Shown here: piece by piece, positions 1 through 5,756 of the stretch | How the letters are laid out: each line of letters starts with the position of its first letter | Numbering within the stretch: position 1 is the stretch's first letter | Assembly (NCBI GenBank): GCA_945988915.1 | Contig: CAMFTS010000056.1 | Span: 1-6,454 of the forward strand | From: an uncultured Clostridia bacterium | GTDB taxonomy: Bacteria > Bacillota > Clostridia > Oscillospirales > Acutalibacteraceae | Reading direction: 5' to 3' | DNA: 6,454 nt | The notes under the pieces: generated by a model | Seen by the model: only the letters and a program-made list of their open reading frames with translations | What the model was told of the DNA's origin: nothing | Database searches by the model: none | Made by a program: the position numbers and the translations under genes

Positions 1-2036
1 TGTTTTACATAATATTCGTCATAATAATATCCAAATGCATCATAGCGAATTTTTGTTACACTGTCAGGAATTGTTACGCTTTTAAGTGATGTGCAATTGC
101 AAAATGCACTATCCTCAATTTTTGTTACATTGTTAGGAATTGTTATGCTTGTAATTGATTTGCAATTGAAAAATGCCCAAGAATTAATAGTTGTTACGCT
201 GTCCGGTATTGTTATACTCTCAAGTGATGTGCACTCATAAAATACACCATCACCAATTTGTGTTGCACTGTCAGGAAGTTTTACGCTTCTAAGTGATGTG
301 CAATTATAAAACAACCAACTACCAATGTTTGTTACACTGTCAGGGATTGTCATACTTTTAAGAGAAGAACAAGCATCAAATGCATAATCAGCAACGCTTG
401 TTACACCGGCAGGAATTGTTATGCTCTCAAGCGATTTGCAAGTTGCAAATGCACCGTAGCCAATGCTTGTTACGCTGTCAGGAATTGCATATGTTGTTGC
501 TTCTTTGCCTGCAGGATAACAAATCAATTCTGTTTTATCTTTATTAAATAATACTCCATCTACCGATGTATAGTTCGCGTTATCTGCACTGACATCTATA
601 CTTGTAAGTGATGCGCACTCATTAAATACCCTGACATCAATGCTTGTTGCACCGTTTCCGATTGTTACACTTTTAAGTGATGTGCATTTATTAAAAGCCC
701 AACCGGAAATGTTTGTTACACTGTCCGGAATTGTTATGCTCTCAAGTGATGTGCAAGATTGAAATGCACTCTCATAAATGCTTTTTACGCTGTCGGGGAC
801 ATCATATGTTGTTGCTTCTTTATCTGCAGGATAACAAATCAATTCTGTTTTATCTTTATTAAATAATACTCCGTCTACTGATATATAGTTCGCGTTACCT
901 GCACTGACATTTATGTTTGTAAGTGATGTGCAATCTGAAAATACATCATTACCAATACTTGTTACACTGTCAGGAATTGTTATACTCTCAAGTGATGTGC
1001 AATTATAAAATACCCAATCACCAATGCTTTTAACGCCGTTTCCGATTGTTACACTTTTAAGTGATATACAATTAGAAAATACACTACCACCAATGCTTGT
1101 AACACTGTCAGGAATTGTTATACTCTCAAGTGATGCGCAATCATAAAATGCTTCATCACTAATGCTTGTTATACTATCAGGGATTGTTACACTTTTAAGT
1201 GATGTGCAACCAAAAAATATATAATTGCCAATGCTTGTAACACTGTCTGGAATTGTTATACTCTCAAGTGATTTGCACTCATAAAAGGCATCACTACCAA
1301 TGCTTGTTATGCTGTCAGGAATTGTTACATTTGTAAGTGATGTGCATTTAAAAAATGCATAATCACCAATACTTTTTACACTGTCAGGAATTGTTACACT
1401 TGCAAGTGATGTGCAATTTGAAAATGTCCAACTTTCTATGCTTGTAACATTGTTCGGTATTGTTATACTGTTAAGAGAAGAACAAGAATCAAAGGCATAA
1501 TTGCCTATGCTTGTTACGGTGTCAGGAATTGTTATGCTCTCAAGTGATATACAATCTTCAAATGCACCGTAGCCTATGCTTATTACACTGTCAGGAATAG
1601 TATATGTTATTGCTTCTTTACCTGCAGGATAACAAATCAATTCTGTTTTATCTTTATTAAATAATACTCCGTCTACCGATGTATAGTTCGCGTTACCTGC
1701 ATTGACATTTATACTATCAAGTGATGAGCAATTATAAAAGACATCACTACCAATGCTTGTTACACTGTCAGGGATTGTTACACTTACAAGTGATACGCAA
1801 TTAGAAAACGCCCAATCTCCTATGCTTGTAACAGTATGTCCGTCAATTTCCGACGGAACTGTCAGCTCGGTTGCTGTACCGGCATAGTCGGTAATTTTAG
1901 CTGTGCTGTCTCCGAGTATTTCATACTCAAAGTCACCGCTTGTTTCAGCAAATGATGTTACTGCCGTTAACGGTAATGCTGTTAATATCATTATCAATGA
2001 CAGTAATGTTGCTAACAGTTTTCTTGCTTTTTTCAT
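1..2036 (-). CDS. BspA-like leucine-rich-repeat secreted surface protein (C-terminus outside window)
   Basis: The frame reads open from ATG at 2036 to the left edge, giving 678 codons without a stop, so the C-terminus and any cell-wall anchor or dockerin are not visible. Residues 1-30 form a signal peptide: a basic MKKARK start, a hydrophobic core, and a likely cleavage after SFA at residue 30. Residues 31-70 resemble the usual BspA-family N-terminal segment (YEILGDSTAKITDY, then TELTVPSEIDG). From about residue 71 come 21 leucine-rich repeats of 23 residues, consensus F-x-x-C-x-S-L-x-S-V/I-T-I-P-D-S-V-T-S-I-G, matching the LRR_5/BspA type. Three 36-residue insert modules (NANY...VDGVLFNKDKTEL..CYP) interrupt the array. 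All 21 units keep the Cys. BspA-like proteins are exported or surface-bound and often serve in adhesion to host or matrix; the ligand here is unknown. The start is fixed by GGAGGG 6 nt upstream and a good promoter. It is probably monocistronic at its 5' end, since trpS upstream has its own terminator. Confidence 0.93.
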   Translation of the reverse strand, partial: MKKARKLLATLLSLIMILTALPLTAVTSFAETSGDFEYEILGDSTAKITDYAGTATELTVPSEIDGHTVTSIGDWAFSNCVSLVSVTIPDSVTSIGSDVFYNCSSLDSINVNAGNANYTSVDGVLFNKDKTELICYPAGKEAITYTIPDSVISIGYGAFEDCISLESITIPDTVTSIGNYAFDSCSSLNSITIPNNVTSIESWTFSNCTSLASVTIPDSVKSIGDYAFFKCTSLTNVTIPDSITSIGSDAFYECKSLESITIPDSVTSIGNYIFFGCTSLKSVTIPDSITSISDEAFYDCASLESITIPDSVTSIGGSVFSNCISLKSVTIGNGVKSIGDWVFYNCTSLESITIPDSVTSIGNDVFSDCTSLTNINVSAGNANYISVDGVLFNKDKTELICYPADKEATTYDVPDSVKSIYESAFQSCTSLESITIPDSVTNISGWAFNKCTSLKSVTIGNGATSIDVRVFNECASLTSIDVSADNANYTSVDGVLFNKDKTELICYPAGKEATTYAIPDSVTSIGYGAFATCKSLESITIPAGVTSVADYAFDACSSLKSMTIPDSVTNIGSWLFYNCTSLRSVKLPDSATQIGDGVFYECTSLESITIPDSVTTINSWAFFNCKSITSITIPNNVTKIEDSAFCNCTSLKSVTIPDSVTKIRYDAFGYYYDEYYVK
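489..599 (-). repeat. LRR insert module, copy 3 in protein order
   Basis: This block of about 37 codons encodes a DNANYTSVDGVLFNKDKTEL-type segment followed by ICYPAGKEATTY, between two leucine-rich repeats. It is nearly identical to the blocks at 804-914 and 1602-1712 and shares a 49-nt stretch (about 508-557) with both. Such VDGVLF...L..YP segments are a known variation within BspA-like proteins, probably an extended repeat. Confidence 0.88.
804..914 (-). repeat. LRR insert module, copy 2 in protein order
   Basis: Second copy of the insert module, exactly 315 nt from the copy at 489-599. It differs from that copy at only a few positions: it encodes NYISVDG rather than NYTSVDG and PADKEA rather than PAGKEA. 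It lies in frame within the leucine-rich-repeat gene. Confidence 0.88.
1602..1712 (-). repeat. LRR insert module, copy 1 in protein order
   Basis: First copy in the protein (residues 109-145), offset 798 nt from copy 2 and 1113 nt from copy 3. Its neighbouring repeats (an SCSSL unit and an IGYGAF unit) also match those next to copy 3 at the same 1113-nt offset, so a block of several units appears to have been duplicated rather than the module alone. Confidence 0.87.
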
Positions 2037-2042
2037 GTTTTT

Positions 2043-2048
2043 CCCTCC
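2043..2048 (-). promoter_or_regulatory. Ribosome binding site of the LRR gene
   Basis: GGAGGG read on the minus strand, 6 nt before the ATG at 2036. This strong Shine-Dalgarno site fixes the start codon. Confidence 0.9.
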
Positions 2049-2066
2049 GCTTTTTTTGATATTTTT

Positions 2067-2095
2067 ATTTTACACCAATTATTTATGAATTTCAA
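2067..2095 (-). promoter_or_regulatory. Sigma-A-type promoter of the LRR gene
   Basis: On the minus strand there is a -35 box TTGAAA (2095-2090), a 17-nt spacer and a -10 box TAAAAT (2072-2067). The predicted transcription start is near 2060, giving a leader of about 24 nt with the ribosome binding site inside it, so there is no room for a riboswitch. The -35 box is one arm of an inverted repeat (2090-2108). Confidence 0.75.
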
Positions 2096-2108
2096 TACTC
2101 TGTTGAAA
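2090..2108. promoter_or_regulatory. Inverted repeat over the -35 box of the LRR promoter (possible operator)
   Basis: TTTCAA (2090-2095) and TTGAAA (2103-2108) form a perfect 6-bp inverted repeat with a 7-nt centre. An outer pair, ATGAATTT (2085-2092) and AAATTCAT (2114-2121), surrounds it. Because the left arm is the -35 box itself, a dimeric regulator bound here would compete with RNA polymerase. The arms are AT-rich and short, so chance is possible. Confidence 0.35.
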
Positions 2109-2132
2109 ACCATAAATTCATTTCGTGAAGGC

Positions 2133-2189
2133 ACAGCGTGTTGATAATTATTTATATGCGTGATAATTTAATAATTCAACCTGCGCTGT
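2133..2189. other. Imperfect inverted repeat in the trpS-LRR spacer
   Basis: ACAGCG (2133-2138) pairs with CGCTGT (2184-2189). Inside this, GTTGA (2140-2144) pairs with TCAAC (2176-2180) and ATTAT (2147-2151) with ATAAT (2171-2175), with small bulges and a loop of about 19 nt. The element also holds two direct copies of TGATAATT (2142-2149, 2161-2168), each close to a GCGTG. It lies between the trpS terminator and the LRR promoter and contains no gene. It could be a small repeat element, a regulator binding region or a structured RNA; the sequence alone does not decide. Confidence 0.4.
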
Positions 2190-2213
2190 ATTTCTGACAC
2201 TTTGCACAAACGC

Positions 2214-2238
2214 AAAAAGGGCGGATTATATCCGCCCT
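2214..2238 (-). terminator. Rho-independent terminator after trpS
   Basis: A perfect 9-bp stem AGGGCGGAT/ATCCGCCCT (2218-2226 and 2230-2238) closes a 3-nt loop. On the minus strand it is followed by a run of five T (2218-2214, the first also closing the stem). It begins 23 nt after the trpS stop codon and should end the CNNM-trpS transcript. Confidence 0.9.
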
Positions 2239-2261
2239 CTGTCATTTGATTATACTGTTGA

Positions 2262-3272
2262 TTATTTATCAAGCTGAATAAATCCGACCTTTTTCATCGC
2301 TTTTTTGAGAGTTCTTGAAGCAAAACAGCTTGCTTTTTCTGCACCCGAAGCGGCACACTGCATAAGATATGCCTTATCATTTATAAGTCTTGCATATTCT
2401 TCTTTTACGGGACGAAGCTCTTCGATTACCGCTTCACCTACTGCGGTCTTGAAATCACCGTAGCCTCTGCCGTCAAATTCTTGCTCAATTTCCTCAAAAG
2501 ACTTACCGGTACAGCAGGAATATATACCCATAAGGTTATTGACTCCGTCTTTTCCGTCGCCGAAATAAACTCTTGCTTCGCTGTCCGTTACGGCACTCTT
2601 GATTTTTTTCATTATGACATTGTCGTCGTCAAGCATTGAAATGAAGCCCTTAACATTTGTATCCGACTTGCTCATTTTCTTTGAAGGGTCCTGCAAGGAC
2701 ATAACTCTTGCGCCTGCTTTACCAATGAACGGCTCGGGGATTTTAAATGTATTTCCGTAAAGCCCGTTGAAGCGTTCAGCAATATCTCTTGTAATTTCAA
2801 GATGCTGTTTCTGGTCGGCGCCTATCGGTACAAAATCTGTCTGATAAAGCAAAATATCAGCCGCCATAAGTACGGGATATGCAAAAAGTCCGACATTCAC
2901 ATTGTCAGGATGCTTTTCGCTCTTATCCTTGAACTGCGTCATTCTTGACGCTTCACCGAACTGTGTATAACAGTCAAGTATCCATGCAAGCTGTGCGTGT
3001 TCAGGCACCATACTTTGAATAAATACAATACTCTTTTCGGGATCAAGTCCGATGGCCAGCAAAAGAGCATACATTTCAAGTGTTCTGCGCCTTAAATCAG
3101 CCGGCTCGGGACGCACCGTAATTGAATGTAAATCAGCAACGGCATATAGACAGTTGTAGTCATTTGCCATATTTTTCCAATTTTTAAGTGCTCCGAGATA
3201 GTTGCCGAGTGTAGGCGTACCCGTTGGTTGTATTGCACTTAAAACAATCTTTTTCTTTTCTTGATTTTCCAT
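2262..3272 (-). CDS. trpS: Tryptophanyl-tRNA synthetase
   Basis: This cytoplasmic class I aminoacyl-tRNA synthetase charges tRNA-Trp with tryptophan using ATP. The 336-residue product has the normal length of the bacterial enzyme. Family motifs are visible: PTGTPTLGNYLGA at residues 16-28 (the HIGH-type ATP-binding signature, TLGN form), GADQKQHLEITRD at 151-163 (tryptophan/dimer region) and KMSKS at 199-203 (the second ATP-binding signature). I chose the ATG at 3272 because GGAGA lies 8 nt upstream and the family normally begins just before the KKIVLSAIQPTG strand; ATG at 3275 is an equally readable neighbour. An in-frame ATG at 3368 would overlap the previous gene by about 80 nt and add a lysine-rich tail foreign to the family, so I reject it. 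The gene starts 16 nt after the stop of the CNNM/CBS gene and is probably cotranscribed with it. No T-box is present in the gap. Confidence 0.97.
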   Translation of the reverse strand: MENQEKKKIVLSAIQPTGTPTLGNYLGALKNWKNMANDYNCLYAVADLHSITVRPEPADLRRRTLEMYALLLAIGLDPEKSIVFIQSMVPEHAQLAWILDCYTQFGEASRMTQFKDKSEKHPDNVNVGLFAYPVLMAADILLYQTDFVPIGADQKQHLEITRDIAERFNGLYGNTFKIPEPFIGKAGARVMSLQDPSKKMSKSDTNVKGFISMLDDDNVIMKKIKSAVTDSEARVYFGDGKDGVNNLMGIYSCCTGKSFEEIEQEFDGRGYGDFKTAVGEAVIEELRPVKEEYARLINDKAYLMQCAASGAEKASCFASRTLKKAMKKVGFIQLDK

Positions 3273-3280
3273 CATCTGTT

Positions 3281-3284
3281 CTCC
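3281..3284 (-). promoter_or_regulatory. Ribosome binding site deciding the trpS start
   Basis: GGAG on the minus strand is 8 nt before ATG 3272 and 5 nt before ATG 3275. It lies between the upstream stop codon (3291-3289) and these ATGs, which excludes the longer reading starting at 3368. Confidence 0.8.
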
Positions 3285-3288
3285 AAAA

Positions 3289-4647
3289 CTACTCGTCTTC
3301 TTTTTCTTCTTCGCTTTCTTTAGGAATAATTTCAACCTTAACCTTACCGATTCTTCGCTCTTCAACATTCAAAACAGTAAATTTAATGTTTTCATATTCT
3401 GCGATATCCTCTTCGCCGTCTTCCGTAGGAAGATAACCGAGAAGACTGATTACGAAACCGCCGAGAGTGTCATAATCACCGTCGGGAATTTTGATTCCGA
3501 GCTGATCTTCAACCTCTTCTATATCGGTAATTCCGTCAATAGTGAAAGTTGTTTCATTAATCTGTGAAATCTCCTCGTCCTCATTGTCATACTCATCCTG
3601 AATGTTACCTACTATGGCTTCAATAACATCTTCAAGAGTAACAATACCTGCCGTTCCGCCGTATTCGTCAACAACAACAGCCATTTGAATATGCTTTTCC
3701 AACAGCTCAGTCAAAAGCTCAGAGCACTGTTTCGTTTCGGGAATATAATATGCCTCACGCATAAAGTCCTTTATCGTCTTTGTCTTCGGCAAGTTTGTTC
3801 CGATGTATTTAAGCAAATCTTTTACATAGATAATACCTACAATATTGTCCTGATCTTCTTCGAACACCGGAATTCTTGAATGTCCGCACTCGATAGAAAT
3901 TTTTGCAATTTCTGAAAGCTGTTCTTCTACATCGACACAGTCCATATCGGTTCTGTGCGTCATAATATCGGCAACATCCATATCGTCAAATTCGAAAATG
4001 TTATTAATCATTTCCTTTTGGACATCTTCAATTACGCCCTTTTCCTGACCGACATCAACCATCATTCTGATCTCTTCTTCGGTAACAACTTCTTCGTCCT
4101 CATTAGGATCAATACCGAAAAGACGAATAATTCCGTTGGTAGAAGCCGAAAGGAACTTGACAAACGGCATTGTAACTTTATTTACAAACATCAACACGGG
4201 AACGACAGTAAACGAAACCTTTTCCGGCGAATGCATTGCAATTTTCTTTGGAGCAAGCTCACCGAGAACAAGTGAGAAATATGACATAATAATTGTAATA
4301 AGCACCGTCGATACAACGCTTATTACACCGAGCGGAATATAATTCACAACGCCCGTCTGTCCGATTTTTTCGGTAAGCATAACAGCAAAGCTTTGAGATG
4401 CGGTAGCACTTGTCAGGAAGCCCGCAAGAGTAACGCCGATTTGAATGGTAGATAAAAATCCGCTTGAATCCTTAGTGAGCTTTAAAATCTGTTTTGCCTT
4501 TTTGTCGCCCTCTTCAGCCATTTTTTCAATTTTGTTATCATTAAGAGAAATGATAGCAATTTCGCTCATAGCAAAAAAAGCATTTACCATAATGAGCAAA
4601 AACAATACAATAATTTTCAAAATAATACCCGCAGGGTCTGCGTCCAT
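3289..4647 (-). CDS. CNNM/CorC-family transporter-like membrane protein with paired CBS domains (hemolysin-family)
   Basis: The 452-residue product has the usual layout of this family. The DUF21/CNNM membrane domain spans about residues 8-175, with hydrophobic segments near 9-32, 63-92, 103-128 and 145-166, the motif STIQIGVTLAGFLTSATAS (66-84) and GELAPKKIA (129-137). Two CBS domains follow at about 225-345, with MTHRTDMDCVD at 229-239, GHSRIPVF at 255-262 and VVDEYGGTAGIVTLEDVIE at 325-343. A CorC/HlyC C-terminal domain (about 360-443) includes LGGFVISLLGYLP, and the tail is highly acidic. Family members export or control Mg2+ and related divalent cations, with the CBS pair sensing nucleotides; older annotations say hemolysin. 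Magnesium export is the likeliest role by family, but the exact ion is not shown here. AAGGAG lies 11 nt upstream of the ATG and a promoter lies at 4682-4710. It is the first gene of a unit with trpS. Confidence 0.93.
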   Translation of the reverse strand: MDADPAGIILKIIVLFLLIMVNAFFAMSEIAIISLNDNKIEKMAEEGDKKAKQILKLTKDSSGFLSTIQIGVTLAGFLTSATASQSFAVMLTEKIGQTGVVNYIPLGVISVVSTVLITIIMSYFSLVLGELAPKKIAMHSPEKVSFTVVPVLMFVNKVTMPFVKFLSASTNGIIRLFGIDPNEDEEVVTEEEIRMMVDVGQEKGVIEDVQKEMINNIFEFDDMDVADIMTHRTDMDCVDVEEQLSEIAKISIECGHSRIPVFEEDQDNIVGIIYVKDLLKYIGTNLPKTKTIKDFMREAYYIPETKQCSELLTELLEKHIQMAVVVDEYGGTAGIVTLEDVIEAIVGNIQDEYDNEDEEISQINETTFTIDGITDIEEVEDQLGIKIPDGDYDTLGGFVISLLGYLPTEDGEEDIAEYENIKFTVLNVEERRIGKVKVEIIPKESEEEKEDE

Positions 4648-4681
4648 ATAAGCATACTCTCCTTAAATAAAATACTTTTAT

Positions 4682-4710
4682 ATTTTATAATAAATTATTC
4701 TGATAGTCAA
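4682..4710 (-). promoter_or_regulatory. Sigma-A-type promoter of the CNNM-trpS unit
   Basis: On the minus strand there is a -35 box TTGACT (4710-4705), a 17-nt spacer and a -10 box TAAAAT (4687-4682). The predicted start near 4675 leaves a leader of about 28 nt that holds AAGGAG (4664-4659). The leader is too short for a riboswitch. Confidence 0.75.
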
Positions 4711-4724
4711 GTGTGCACACTATC
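4702..4724. promoter_or_regulatory. Palindrome at the -35 region of the CNNM-trpS promoter (possible operator)
   Basis: A perfect 12-bp palindrome, AGTGTGCACACT, occupies 4710-4721 and abuts the -35 box. An overlapping inverted repeat, GATAGT (4702-4707) with ACTATC (4719-4724), covers the same site. This placement fits a repressor or activator site. As RNA it could also fold into a weak hairpin just after the FRG gene, but no T-run follows, so an intrinsic terminator is unlikely. Confidence 0.45.
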
Positions 4725-4729
4725 GGTCA

Positions 4730-5713
4730 TTAACCATTATAATCATTGACCGCCTTTGAAATGTCAAGTAAACATTCAAACCTGTATTCGGGTGCGTCAG
4801 TATAAATCATTTTTGAAATATCATAAGCCAAATCTTTATCGATAATATACTTTTTTATTTCAAATTCCTGTCTTATCTCTTTTGTAAGATATTTTGAATC
4901 AATCAGGTTAAATCCGTCAAGCAAAAGGAAAACTCCCTGCTGGAATTTCATTAAATCATTTGTCGGTATGTCTATCAGCTTTGCACTTGGTGAAAGATAA
5001 GGTGCAATTCCTTCAAAGCGTTTGAATTCTTTTATTATATCCCTGTTTTTAATATCTTCAATTATTTCCTTCGGTTGTTTCAGTTCGAGTTGTTTCCTTT
5101 GAGCAATTCTCTTTCTTATTTCATTTGCCGGCACTAAATTGATAATACTGACATTGTAACTTTCAAGCCATTCATTAACTTGTTCTGTTTCCTTTGTTGT
5201 ATTGTTACCTGAAATATCGCGTACCGTGTATATAACAAAATCATCATTGACTTCTTCTCTGCCCTTTATTGCAAATGAAGCAGCAACATAAAGGCTCTTT
5301 GTAAAATCTATCAACGGACTTAAATCAAGATAGTGTTGTGCAAATGCAGTCATATTATACATACTGTGAATGTCGGGCTCTCCGTAAAGCAGCTTGTAAA
5401 TATCCAAAAACTGTTTTTTGGAAGTATATGTATTATAAAGGGTTTGGCTATTAATATTAATGAACTTTTCGACCTGCAACTTCTTAAGGTCTGATGCTTC
5501 TTTTCTTAAAAGAGTGGGAATTAAACGCCTTTCATATGAACTGATTCTCTCTCCGCGGTAGAATACCTTGTCACCTTCCGTAAACGGTTTATAAAGTTCT
5601 TCTTCAAACTCTTCAAAAGAATCGATTTTTATTATGGAAACATTGAAATTTATGTCAAGTGCATCTTCAATTTTTTCAACTATCGGCGTTTTAATAATTT
5701 CGTTTCTTATCAT
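4730..5713 (-). CDS. FRG-domain protein of unknown function
   Basis: The 327-residue soluble protein has no signal peptide or membrane segment. It carries the marks of the FRG domain, named for its (F/Y)RG motif: FYRGE at residues 51-55 followed by RRLIPTLLRK (62-71); AFAQHYLDLSPLIDFT at 123-138 leading into YVAASFAI (142-149), which corresponds to the family's QHxG..TRLLDxT...AxxFA core; and FQQGVFLLLDG at 257-267, matching the usual Q.GVF element. The TRLLD core is altered to SPLID, so it is a divergent member. FRG proteins are uncharacterised biochemically as far as I know. The gene starts 43 nt after the YhhN gene; its ribosome site is weak (purine-rich AGAAGAAAG), and a TGA two codons upstream in frame makes ATG 5713 the first possible ATG. 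It looks more AT-rich than trpS (one sampled 60-nt row is 33% GC; sampled trpS rows are 42-50%), which hints at accessory origin. Confidence 0.8.
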   Translation of the reverse strand: MIRNEIIKTPIVEKIEDALDINFNVSIIKIDSFEEFEEELYKPFTEGDKVFYRGERISSYERRLIPTLLRKEASDLKKLQVEKFININSQTLYNTYTSKKQFLDIYKLLYGEPDIHSMYNMTAFAQHYLDLSPLIDFTKSLYVAASFAIKGREEVNDDFVIYTVRDISGNNTTKETEQVNEWLESYNVSIINLVPANEIRKRIAQRKQLELKQPKEIIEDIKNRDIIKEFKRFEGIAPYLSPSAKLIDIPTNDLMKFQQGVFLLLDGFNLIDSKYLTKEIRQEFEIKKYIIDKDLAYDISKMIYTDAPEYRFECLLDISKAVNDYNG

Positions 5714-5756
5714 AATTCACTTTCTTCTGTCCGTGTATAATTCCTTTTTCGCGCTG

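Larger units (their letters stand above)
1..1826 (-). repeat. Tandem 69-bp leucine-rich-repeat array (21 units)
   Basis: A conserved anchor (AGTGATGTGCA-like on the + strand, coding C-x-S-L) recurs at + positions 84, 153, 222, 291, 360, 429, 606, 675, 744, 921, 990, 1059, 1128, 1197, 1266, 1335, 1404, 1473, 1542, 1719 and 1788. Spacing is exactly 69 nt, except for three 177-nt steps where a 108-nt module is inserted. A half unit continues past the left edge. The repeat is coding throughout. The IPDSVTSIG part is nearly constant, also at the nucleotide level, while the residues between IG and F and around the Cys vary. Confidence 0.95.

Noticed and set aside
1..1826. CRISPR-like array, because of the regular repeats
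   Set aside because: The 69-nt units are adjacent without unique spacers, keep one open reading frame and encode leucine-rich repeats.
1903..2088. Small + strand open frame
   Set aside because: It lies antisense to the LRR signal peptide and promoter, has no ribosome binding site, and its hydrophobic look mirrors the opposite strand.
3273..3288. T-box leader for trpS
   Set aside because: Only 16 nt separate trpS from the upstream stop codon.
3273..3368. Longer N-terminus for trpS starting at ATG 3368
   Set aside because: It would overlap the CNNM/CBS gene by about 80 nt, has no ribosome binding site, and encodes lysine-rich sequence not found in the family.
3224..4651. Several + strand open frames of 64-106 codons opposite the CNNM and trpS genes
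   Set aside because: All are antisense to well-supported family members and show no domains or initiation signals.
4648..4681. Magnesium riboswitch (M-box) ahead of the transporter gene
   Set aside because: The predicted leader is only about 28 nt, far too short for such a structure.
5714..5756. Separate promoter or terminator between the YhhN and FRG genes
   Set aside because: A TTATAC-like -10 has no -35 at a usable distance, and there is no hairpin followed by a T-run.
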